From a virus: 20,963 nt of DNA. Numbering within the stretch: the first letter of the stretch is position 1; each line of letters opens with the position of its first letter. The stretch is from IMG/VR virus record IMGVR_UViG_3300037153_000282, positions 1 through 20,963 of that record. The stretch is one strand, 5' to 3'. A program made the translations under genes and the position numbers. The notes under the pieces are model-generated. The model searched no databases and had not been told where the DNA came from. It worked only from the letters and a program-made list of their open reading frames with translations. Below are positions 15,774-20,928 of this stretch, piece by piece.

Positions 15774-16391
15774 TCACACCTTTTTCCGGCAGACAATGTG
15801 CGATTCTCCGCCGTGAAATGGATATTTTTTCGCGAAAATTACGTTGAAATCAAAGGATTCCCACGTTTTTGCCCAGTCAGAAACTGGCCATTTGTTGAGA
15901 TGTGCTGGCTCATTGTCTCCAACCATGTCTGGAGTCACGTGGGCCGAATATCCACCGGGCTTCAGAACTCGAGAAATCTCCTGAATTCCCCGATCAACAT
16001 CACCCAAATGCTCCATCACGTGCCGAGAACAGATCAAATCGAAGCTCTCGTCCGGAAAGAAGTACATGTCCTCGACGTAACCTTCGTAGATGAGCTTCCC
16101 ATCGGCCTGAGCCTTCGTCACCAAGGGCTCGTAGAGATCGATGCCGACGATTGGATCTCCATGAGGTGTCCAGTCAGCCAGAATATTCCACTGACCTCCC
16201 GAGGCACTGCCAAGCTCCAAGATTCTCTTCCGGTTCCGAGGGACATGAAAAAGTAGGGCTCGATAGGACTGTTCATCCACCGTAGCGATGACGTTCTGAA
16301 GACCGTCCTTGAGTCTTTGGTTGTGAAGCTCCGTCATCCTACGATGATGATCGTAGTTTAACTCCTTCACTCGGTGCAAAGATGTCGTCAA
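15774..16391 (-). CDS. Class I SAM-dependent methyltransferase
   Basis: A protein of about 205 residues. Motif I is LELGSASGGQW (58-68), an acidic ribose-binding position follows in VGIDLYEP (D85), and the post-II/III region reads SFDLICSRHVMEHLGD then EISRVLKPGG, as in Methyltransf_11-type enzymes. No DNA-methylase (N/D)PP(Y/W) or PCQ motif is seen, so a small-molecule, glycan or protein substrate is more likely. The start is uncertain: TTG at 16391 has GGAG 6 bases upstream and overlaps the large terminase stop; TTG at 16412 has no ribosome site. It sits between terminase and portal, an unusual insertion, and may pair functionally with the glycosyltransferase. Confidence 0.8.
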   Translation of the reverse strand: MTTSLHRVKELNYDHHRRMTELHNQRLKDGLQNVIATVDEQSYRALLFHVPRNRKRILELGSASGGQWNILADWTPHGDPIVGIDLYEPLVTKAQADGKLIYEGYVEDMYFFPDESFDLICSRHVMEHLGDVDRGIQEISRVLKPGGYSAHVTPDMVGDNEPAHLNKWPVSDWAKTWESFDFNVIFAKKYPFHGGESHIVCRKKV

Positions 16392-17905
16392 TGCGTTCTC
16401 CGTCTGCCCCAAGTGGCTCGACGCACGACCGGACGCGGCGGAGCCATGGCCAGCATAATCGATTCGGCACGATTCGGTGACGGAACATTTCGCTTCTGAG
16501 CTTCGATCTTTGTCTCGATCTGGATTTTACCGTTCGAATTCCGCTTGTATCGAACAGAAATCAACTCAGAAGCCAAATCTTCATCGTCAGCGTCTATATC
16601 GATTGTTCCTGCCTCAAAAAGATCTCGGAGATGCCACCAAAGTTCTGCGCGTCGGTTCACGAATCGCTTCTCGTCGTCCGGCTTTTCTCCTACGTTAATT
16701 CCCTCGACAGGTCGATTGAGCTCTGAGAGTCTATCGAACACTCCCTTACCGATGCCGACAAGATCGACCTTTGCTAGTGTTGCACTGGTCTCGTCTAGTG
16801 CATTGACGACTTTTCCAGTGGTAGCCATTGTATCTGGATTTCGGTCCTGCCATCGGACTCGCACCACGTTACCTCGACGATGTGCTCCGCACGAAGCATC
16901 TCCACCTCCTCCCACGTCAATACCGAGCTCGTTTTCTGATCCGGGAAGGAGTGTTCGCTCTTGAGCAGCACGGACCCATTGGAAAGGTATAAGGCCATCT
17001 TCCTCTGCTTGAATCGGAAACTCGCCCAGAACTTTACTCTGCCAAAAAGCTCCTGTCTGATGAATGTCCACGCCCGGCGGAGGGACCACCCGAACTCCCT
17101 CATCTGCGTCGGATGGATTTCCATCCTTGTCCACCCAGGTCCAGTTTCGTGCCCACTTACGTCGCTTTTCTTCAACGTATAAGCGGCCAATGAGCCTCTC
17201 CCTTAAATCCTGAGGAATATCTTCCCCAGTGAAATTCGGCGTATCGAAGGCCCCAATCTTAATCACGTGCCATCCCGACCCAGGCTTACAAATCTCGCAG
17301 AATTCAGTGGTCGGGTCATCCGGGTTTCCGAAGGCCAACCCCCTCGAGTAGTCGTTAGCAATCAGCGAGTCCGCCGCTTCCCACAAGTTAAGAGGCATCC
17401 CACATGCCTCATCGAAGATGTAGAGCACCCGCTTCTCATGGATGCCCTGAAAAGCGGCGGAGTCATAGTCACTTGGCTTTCTTCCGATTGCTACCTGCTC
17501 CTCTTTTCCCGGATTTCCGTTCTTTCCGGGCATCCGAATGATCCACTCGGTTTGATTGACCCTTCCTGCTAGATTTCCCTTCGTGTGTGCCCTTCCGATT
17601 TCCCGCCATAGAATTGTCCTCACCTGCGGCCCAGTGGGCGCAGACGTTACGACGAAACTCTCTCCTGCTGGATGTATGTCGATCCACCAAGCGACAATTC
17701 GTCCCGAGATGAAGCTCTTACCGATTTCATGGCAGCTCTGCACCGCCACTTTTCGGTACTTCCGAACAGCCTCGAGGATCTTCTTTTGTCCGGACCACAG
17801 GGTGTCTCCAAGTTTCTGCTCACACCACGCAGCCGGATCTTTTATGTAAATGCGTCGAGCAATTTCCTGCTCGAGCCGTTCGAGTTCAGATCTTGTCTCG
17901 AGCAT
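16388..17905 (-). CDS. terL: Terminase large subunit
   Basis: A 505-residue packaging motor. Walker A is SCHEIGKS (57-64), Walker B VLYIFDEA (160-167, D165/E166), and a coupling-type motif is FGNP (192-195). The nuclease domain (RNase H-like) starts near GIDVGGGGD (328-336, D330 and D336 as metal ligands by family analogy). KVLGEFP (291-297) links the two domains, as in many large terminases. Length is usual. The ATG lies one base after the stop of the 46-residue membrane protein (TAG T ATG), so translation is coupled. The enzyme cuts concatemers and pumps DNA into the prohead with ATP. Confidence 0.95.
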   Translation of the reverse strand: MLETRSELERLEQEIARRIYIKDPAAWCEQKLGDTLWSGQKKILEAVRKYRKVAVQSCHEIGKSFISGRIVAWWIDIHPAGESFVVTSAPTGPQVRTILWREIGRAHTKGNLAGRVNQTEWIIRMPGKNGNPGKEEQVAIGRKPSDYDSAAFQGIHEKRVLYIFDEACGMPLNLWEAADSLIANDYSRGLAFGNPDDPTTEFCEICKPGSGWHVIKIGAFDTPNFTGEDIPQDLRERLIGRLYVEEKRRKWARNWTWVDKDGNPSDADEGVRVVPPPGVDIHQTGAFWQSKVLGEFPIQAEEDGLIPFQWVRAAQERTLLPGSENELGIDVGGGGDASCGAHRRGNVVRVRWQDRNPDTMATTGKVVNALDETSATLAKVDLVGIGKGVFDRLSELNRPVEGINVGEKPDDEKRFVNRRAELWWHLRDLFEAGTIDIDADDEDLASELISVRYKRNSNGKIQIETKIEAQKRNVPSPNRAESIMLAMAPPRPVVRRATWGRRRTH

Positions 17906-17906
17906 A

Positions 17907-18047
17907 CTAAGCGCGGATCACTACAGGGAGGAGCAGTGCCAAGGAGAGAAGAATGACTGCGATGGATAGAACCATCACATGGCGAGTCGTGTAGTTGGCG
18001 TAGATTGCGGTGAACAGTGCCAGGAGTGCGAATATGGGTACTACCAT
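17907..18047 (-). CDS. 46-residue protein with two membrane helices
   Basis: A short frame with an excellent ribosome site: GGAGG (18057-18053), 5 bases before ATG at 18047. It ends one base before the large terminase ATG. Two hydrophobic helices (residues about 2-18, PIFALLALFTAIYA, and 24-44, VMVLSIAVILLSLALLL) are separated by a short polar loop (NYTTRH), giving a helical hairpin. I do not recognise a family. Size and topology would suit a small holin, an antiholin or a membrane tether, but its place between the two terminase genes is not typical for lysis genes. No other lysis gene is seen in the window. Confidence 0.7.
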   Translation of the reverse strand: MVVPIFALLALFTAIYANYTTRHVMVLSIAVILLSLALLLPVVIRA

Positions 18048-18064
18048 CTCTACCTCCTCTGAGA

Positions 18065-18101
18065 ACGGCGGCTCAGCAAGTGGCCGTTACCAAGCCGCCG
18101 T
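18065..18101 (-). other. Hairpin in the leader of the 46-residue membrane protein
   Basis: ACGGCGGCT (18065-18073) and AGCCGCCGT (18093-18101) form a perfect 9-bp GC-rich stem with a 19-base loop. It fills the gap after the small terminase stop, 8 bases upstream of the GGAGG ribosome site. It could modulate mRNA decay or translation; it has no T-run for termination. Confidence 0.5.
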
Positions 18102-18119
18102 CTCCTCCCCTACCCACCC

Positions 18120-18701
18120 TCAGTGGACCGACTTGTCTGTGGATTTGACTACTTCAGCATCGATGACTTGACTCCCGTCGCCAATGAGTCCCTGTTTCAT
18201 CAGCGCCCTCGTGAGGAGCCGATGCCGTTCGAGCAGATCCTGATCCGTCAGCTTGGAGTAATCCTCCTCCGGTTTCTCTACCTCCAGAGTTGCCTTCGGA
18301 CCGTATCCGCTCCGATCCAAGATAGCGACTGCTGCTCTGACTGCCGTCGGCAAGTCATTACTCGCCATCGCCCTTCTTAGCGTCGCAAAGGCCGGTTCCA
18401 CCAAGCAGAGTAGCCGCATCTTCGCGGCCTGCCTCATGGCGTGCGTAGTGCCTCCGTGCTCCTCACACACCGAGGACCCAGGCGGAGCCATTCGTAGGCA
18501 GACGTCACCTGTAAGCGGGTCTCCTAGACACTGCTTGGGTTCGTATTTTCTAGCGTATGCTCGTCTACGCCGGAGTTCCAGGTTCTTCTCGGCCTCGATT
18601 CGGGCCAAGTGATCCAGCTGCTTCTGCTGGAGATCCTCCAGGCGTTTGTCGACGCGCGATTCGCTCATCGAGTAGGATTTGGGCTTTTCACCGAGGGACA
18701 T
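18120..18701 (-). CDS. Terminase small subunit (probable)
   Basis: A 193-residue protein from the ATG at 18701. A TTG at 18746 is in frame but falls in a promoter-like hexamer, and the ATG at 18668 is an alternative giving 182 residues; none has a clear ribosome site. The N-part is a charged helix (RVDKRLEDLQQKQLDHLARI). A likely zinc site follows, C58-X9-C68-X10-C79-X2-H82, within QCLGDPLTGDVC and SSVCEEHGG, then a helical bundle (MRLLCLVEPAFATLRRAM, AVRAAVAILDRSGYGP). This C-x-n-C...C-EEHGG plus helical layout is common in small terminase-like genes that stand first in late operons. DNA recognition at the packaging site is inferred from position before the large subunit. Confidence 0.72.
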   Translation of the reverse strand: MSLGEKPKSYSMSESRVDKRLEDLQQKQLDHLARIEAEKNLELRRRRAYARKYEPKQCLGDPLTGDVCLRMAPPGSSVCEEHGGTTHAMRQAAKMRLLCLVEPAFATLRRAMASNDLPTAVRAAVAILDRSGYGPKATLEVEKPEEDYSKLTDQDLLERHRLLTRALMKQGLIGDGSQVIDAEVVKSTDKSVH

Positions 18702-18717
18702 ATATGACTCAAGCTCG

Positions 18718-18746
18718 AGGATAACACACCTGCTTATGGAATGCAA
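18718..18746 (-). promoter_or_regulatory. Candidate late promoter
   Basis: On the minus strand TTGCAT (18746-18741), a 17-base spacer and TATCCT (18723-18718) fit a sigma-70-type promoter, directly upstream of the first late gene. Transcription would start near 18711, leaving a very short leader for the ATG at 18701 and a longer one for 18668. It has 4 of 6 matches in each hexamer, so it is tentative. Confidence 0.4.
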
Positions 18747-18917
18747 GGGAAAAACGCTCAGGTTGCAGGGGATGGGCTTCGAGTTACTGGGCGCGGAGTT
18801 GTTAACTTGTTATCTGAGTCACGGGAGAAATGGTGAGAGGAGTTGTTTAGTTGTTAACTCTGAGAGAGATGAATCGCGCGTATAGGGGCACCACCTCCGG
18901 CCAGGTTCTAGGCTCGC

Positions 18918-18952
18918 TTACAAAACTGCAATCCGTTGCAAGCCTCATGCCG
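18918..18952 (+). repeat. 35-bp spaced repeat, left copy
   Basis: Reads TTACA AAA CTG, 8 bases, TGCAAG, 4 bases, ATGCCG. Conserved blocks and spacing match the copies at 20610, 20700 and 20929. It is followed at 18954 by TTACGAGACTGTAA, a dyad with the same TTAC/CTG core. Confidence 0.65.
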
Positions 18953-19003
18953 ATTACGAGACTGTAATCCAGAGCCGAGCCACGCGACGTGTAAATCTTA
19001 CAC

Positions 19004-19241
19004 AATAGATCTAGTATCACCGAGCATCACGCATACTAGATATAGTGCTACTACCGATAGTGTCGCCCCGAGCCAGTGAACTAGATCTAGTGCCACTCCC
19101 CCTAGTGCCATGCACTCACCCTCATACAAGATATAGTACACTAGATATAGTGTCACGCCACCATGCCATACTAGATCTAGTTCACTCGCTACACACCACT
19201 ACATATACACTCACCCCCACTACCCACCCACTACATCTAGT
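19004..19241. repeat. Cluster of near-palindromic 12-mers
   Basis: Seven copies or variants of ACTAGATCTAGT (a perfect palindrome) or ACTAGATATAGT start at 19004, 19035, 19080, 19126, 19140, 19170 and 19230, with half-sites near 19101 and 19197. Spacings are irregular (14 to 46 bases). Palindromy points to dimeric-protein sites: repressor operators or replication iterons. Confidence 0.75.
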
Positions 19242-19302
19242 GGTGGGTGGGGAGGCAGGCCTCCGCCTCACTGCCCTACTTACGGTTATGTAACCCCTAA
19301 CT

Positions 19303-19362
19303 GTTGTAGACAAAGGACTTACGGGCACGCATCCGCGTGCCGCTAACCCCATTGCCTACAAC
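19303..19362. other. Structured element A
   Basis: GTTGTAG (19303-19309) pairs perfectly with CTACAAC (19356-19362). Inside, GGCACGC (19324-19330) pairs perfectly with GCGTGCC (19335-19341). AACCCCATTG (19345-19354) and the following CACTTAGCC (19362-19370) recur in element B. The strand of action is unknown. Confidence 0.6.
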
Positions 19363-19377
19363 ACTTAGCCACCCCAG

Positions 19378-19458
19378 CTTGTAAAGTGTTGCAAACATTG
19401 GTAGTTACAGCCCCCATCGACCAGGGGGTGTATGCCCGCGAACCCCATTGTTTACAAG
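19378..19458. other. Structured element B, diverged copy of A
   Basis: CTTGTAAA (19378-19385) pairs perfectly with TTTACAAG (19451-19458), and CCCCC (19411-19415) with GGGGG (19424-19428). It shares AACCCCATTG (19441-19450), a TTAC(A/G)G before the inner stem, and CACTTAGCC (19459-19467) with A. Both stems differ in sequence from A but keep pairing. It contains TTGGTAG like a tRNA D-loop but lacks a T-arm. Confidence 0.6.
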
Positions 19459-19472
19459 CACTTAGCCCCCAG

Positions 19473-19500
19473 TTGCGTGCTTTTTATAGCGTGCTATGAT
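19473..19500 (+). promoter_or_regulatory. Promoter of the rightward mini-operon
   Basis: TTGCGT (19473-19478), a 16-base spacer and TATGAT (19495-19500; 5 of 6 to consensus) sit just right of structured element B. Transcription would start near 19507. Upstream in-frame ATGs at 19496 and 19499 lie within the -10 box and so are unlikely starts. Confidence 0.5.
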
Positions 19501-19507
19501 GTCTTTG

Positions 19508-19570
19508 TTGGTGCGGCGGGCGGGACGGGGCGACGCGGTTCTCGCGGCAGGCCGGTTCAGTCGGCACCAA
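19508..19570 (+). promoter_or_regulatory. Possible structured, G-rich 5' leader
   Basis: TTGGTGC (19508-19514) can pair with GCACCAA (19564-19570), closing a leader that would begin at the predicted transcript start and end 3 bases before the ribosome site. Inside are a G-run tract (GGCGGGCGGGACGGGG) and small hairpins (CGCG...CGCG, GCCG...CGGC). The GC-rich base use makes chance pairing likely. Confidence 0.3.
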
Positions 19571-19585
19571 ATCGAGGTGAGTGAA

Positions 19586-19927
19586 GTGCAGAAGACCTTC
19601 TCGTATGTCGGCGTCAAGTCGGGCTACCTGGCGTTCCAGGTGGCGGGCCTCCGCGGGACCGTCTACGTCCCCAAGGGGTTCTTCGCGGCAAACTCGGTGC
19701 CGTCGACGTTCGTCGTCGACGCGCCGTTCGCGGAGCCCGCGCCCACGCCCGCCAGCGTGAGCGCGCTCCAGGCGGAGATCGAGGCCCTCAAGGCCCAGCT
19801 CGCCGCCTCGGCCGTCCCGGCCACCACGGAGGCGACCCCGGAGCCGGTCGTCCCGGAGCAGCCCGCTCCGGCGGCGGAGGAGCCGGTCGCCGAGCCGGTC
19901 GCCGAGCCCAAGCGCAAGCGCGCCTAG
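19586..19927 (+). CDS. Small protein of unknown function with acidic Pro-rich tail
   Basis: A 113-residue protein from GTG at 19586, chosen because GAGGTG (19574-19579) lies 6 bases upstream. The longer reading from 19496 starts inside the promoter and has no ribosome site. Residues 1-45 look folded (KTFSYVGVKSGYLAFQVAG, then LRGTVYVPKGFF). Residues about 55-75 form a short coiled coil (SALQAEIEALKAQLAAS). The rest is Pro/Glu/Ala-rich with EPVAEPVAEP repeats and a basic end (KRKRA). I do not recognise a family. It is the first gene of the rightward operon and is much richer in GC than the late genes. Confidence 0.6.
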   Translation: MQKTFSYVGVKSGYLAFQVAGLRGTVYVPKGFFAANSVPSTFVVDAPFAEPAPTPASVSALQAEIEALKAQLAASAVPATTEATPEPVVPEQPAPAAEEPVAEPVAEPKRKRA

Positions 19928-19936
19928 CAAGACCCA

Positions 19937-19966
19937 TGCCGGGCGACCCTCCGGGGTCGCTCGGCA
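19937..19966 (+). terminator. GC-rich hairpin after the first small gene
   Basis: TGCCGGGCGACCC (19937-19949) pairs with GGGTCGCTCGGCA (19954-19966) around TCCG, with one G-U pair, 9 bases after the stop. No T-run follows, so partial termination or mRNA protection is as likely as full termination. Confidence 0.55.
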
Positions 19967-20039
19967 CTTCCCCGGCAGGGGGATCGCGACCTGCGCTTCA
20001 CGGAGCGCAGATCGAGCTCCCCGGCTCAAGGAGACAGAC

Positions 20040-20294
20040 ATGCTCAAGCAGATCCGTTCGTTCGTCGTCACCTCCGTTTCGCTCAAGTTCTCGGCTGGCG
20101 CCAGCGCGCAGGACGTCGCCGCCGCGCTCCAGTCCGGTCCGGTCGAGACCGCCTCGCTCCTCGCCTCCGCGTTCGTCGAGCGCGCGACGATCACGGAAAC
20201 GCGTCGGATCGTCCTCGACGCTCGCGGCCGCGAGATCGCCCCGGAGCAGGACGAGCCGATCGCGATCGACGCGATCTCCGCCGTCCGCCGCTAG
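20040..20294 (+). CDS. 84-residue protein of unknown function
   Basis: The ATG at 20040 follows a good ribosome site (AAGGAGA, about 6 bases upstream). The protein starts with a hydrophobic/basic strand (LKQIRSFVVTSVSLKF), then a helix (SAQDVAAALQSG, ETASLLASAFVERA) and a beta-like end (TRRIVLDARGREI). Residues SAGASAQDVAAALQSG suggest a small alpha/beta domain. I recognise no family. Middle gene of the rightward mini-operon, bounded by hairpins on both sides. Confidence 0.65.
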   Translation: MLKQIRSFVVTSVSLKFSAGASAQDVAAALQSGPVETASLLASAFVERATITETRRIVLDARGREIAPEQDEPIAIDAISAVRR

Positions 20295-20300
20295 TCCACC

Positions 20301-20328
20301 GCGACCGGCCTGCACGCAGGCCGGTCGC
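20301..20328 (+). terminator. Perfect GC hairpin after the second small gene
   Basis: GCGACCGGCCTG (20301-20312) pairs perfectly with CAGGCCGGTCGC (20317-20328) around a 4-base loop, 6 bases after the stop. A C/T-rich stretch follows instead of a T-run. Confidence 0.6.
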
Positions 20329-20349
20329 CCCTCTCTTCAGGAGAAGCCC

Positions 20350-20421
20350 ATGGAACCGCTCATCGCCGTCGCCTGCCTCTTCGCGTTCGCCTGCCTCTGC
20401 GTCATCATCGCCCTCGACTGA
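20350..20421 (+). CDS. 23-residue single-helix microprotein
   Basis: The ATG at 20350 has AGGAG about 6 bases upstream, and the frame codes MEPLIAVACLFAFACLCVIIALD. Apart from the ends it is one hydrophobic helix with three Cys residues, so it is probably membrane-embedded. A longer frame from 19936 in the same phase crosses two hairpins and the second gene's body and is not credible. No family is recognised. Strong ribosome site and a perfect hairpin directly after its stop support it being a real gene. Confidence 0.55.
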   Translation: MEPLIAVACLFAFACLCVIIALD

Positions 20422-20431
20422 CCCTCCCCTC

Positions 20432-20458
20432 GAGCCGCTCGGACGGTCCGAGCGGCTC
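20432..20458 (+). terminator. Perfect GC hairpin after the 23-residue gene
   Basis: GAGCCGCTCGGA (20432-20443) pairs perfectly with TCCGAGCGGCTC (20447-20458) around a 3-base loop, 10 bases after the stop. A C/T-rich run follows. It is the probable end of the mini-operon. Confidence 0.6.
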
Positions 20459-20496
20459 CCTCCTCTCCTCTCTGACGCGTTCTTCGAACCACCCCC

Positions 20497-20518
20497 TCTA
20501 GTCCCAGTAAAGACCCCC
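20497..20518 (+). repeat. 22-bp direct repeat, copy 1
   Basis: Begins TCTAGTCCCAGTAAAGACCC. Identical over 22 bases to 20832-20853, 335 bases away. The two copies bracket the TTACA array. Confidence 0.8.
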
Positions 20519-20589
20519 CAAATTCTCGTTCCTTCTCGGGCTCCGCAGAGGCCTTCTCGGGCATTCTCACACGAACCAGTTAGCGCGAC

Positions 20590-20734
20590 TTACAATTTTG
20601 TTCGCGGGATTACAGTTCCGTTCTCCCCTGCAAGAGCCGTGCCTTACAGATCTGTTTGAGCGATTACATTTTGCGTCCGTGGACTTTTCCGGCGTCCGAT
20701 TACAGTTCTGTTCGCCGATGCAAGAGCCGTGCCG
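20590..20734 (+). repeat. TTACA array with two full 35-bp repeats
   Basis: TTACA starts at 20590, 20610, 20644, 20664 and 20700. Intervals are 20, 34, 20 and 36 bases, about 2 and 3.4 helical turns. Full 35-bp repeats (TTACA, 3 bases, CNG, 8 bases, TGCAAG, 4 bases, GTGCC) are 20610-20644 and 20700-20734; the others are short units. The core ACAGATCTGT at 20646 is a perfect palindrome. Confidence 0.7.
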
Positions 20735-20831
20735 ACAATTCCCGGCATCCGCCTTGCATTGAGTGTATCAAAATCGCACATGGGCCTAAAACGCGCAAAG
20801 CTCCGCTCTGCGGGACTTTCGCCCATGCCCA

Positions 20832-20853
20832 TCTAGTCCCAGTAAAGACCCCC
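20832..20853 (+). repeat. 22-bp direct repeat, copy 2
   Basis: Second exact copy of the repeat at 20497-20518. Confidence 0.8.
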
Positions 20854-20928
20854 TGCCGGATCGTCCCGGAGAACGGATCCTAGCGCGTTTTCGGGCCTAC
20901 TCACGGCCAGGCCGTTAGCCCCTACGAG

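Larger units (their letters stand above)
18747..19472. other. Divergent non-coding control region
   Basis: About 730 bases with no convincing gene lie between the leftward late operon and the rightward mini-operon. They contain a GTTGTTAAC-type repeat near 18797-18860, a 35-bp repeat copy (18918-18952), a GATTAC/GTAATC dyad (18953-18970), palindromic 12-mers (19004-19241) and two structured elements (19303-19458). The sequence is AT-rich and low in complexity around 19000-19240. A regulatory hub or replication origin is inferred. Confidence 0.65.

Noticed and set aside
18869-18971. Short frame after GAGAGAG on the plus strand (MNRAYRGTTSG...)
   Set aside because: Runs through the 35-bp repeat and ends in the dyad; more likely chance.
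19004-19241. CRISPR array
   Set aside because: Repeats are 12 bases, variable and irregularly spaced, with no uniform spacers and no cas genes.
19045-19293. 82-codon plus-strand frame in the control region
   Set aside because: Built of the CTAGATATAG and CACTAC repeats, giving His/Thr/Leu-rich low-complexity protein; no ribosome site.
19378-19458. tRNA gene (7-bp acceptor-like stem and TTGGTAG)
   Set aside because: No T-arm with TTCRA, an 8-base anticodon-like loop without usual flanks, and copy A lacks a D-arm, so it is not a tRNA.
19484-20194. 236-codon minus-strand frame over the mini-operon
   Set aside because: Arg/Gly-rich shadow of high-GC genes; no ribosome site, antisense to two genes with good signals.
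19936-20421. 161-codon plus-strand open frame
   Set aside because: Low-complexity Arg/Ser/Pro reading that crosses two hairpins and the 84-residue gene; only its last 23 codons have a ribosome site and are kept.
20610-20734. Reverse-strand promoters within the 35-bp repeats (TTGCA...TGTAAT)
   Set aside because: The spacing between the would-be -35 and -10 hexamers is only about 13-15 bases, too short for a standard promoter.
20656-20883. 75-codon plus-strand frame near the right edge
   Set aside because: Overlaps the repeat array, no ribosome site, composition unlike a protein.
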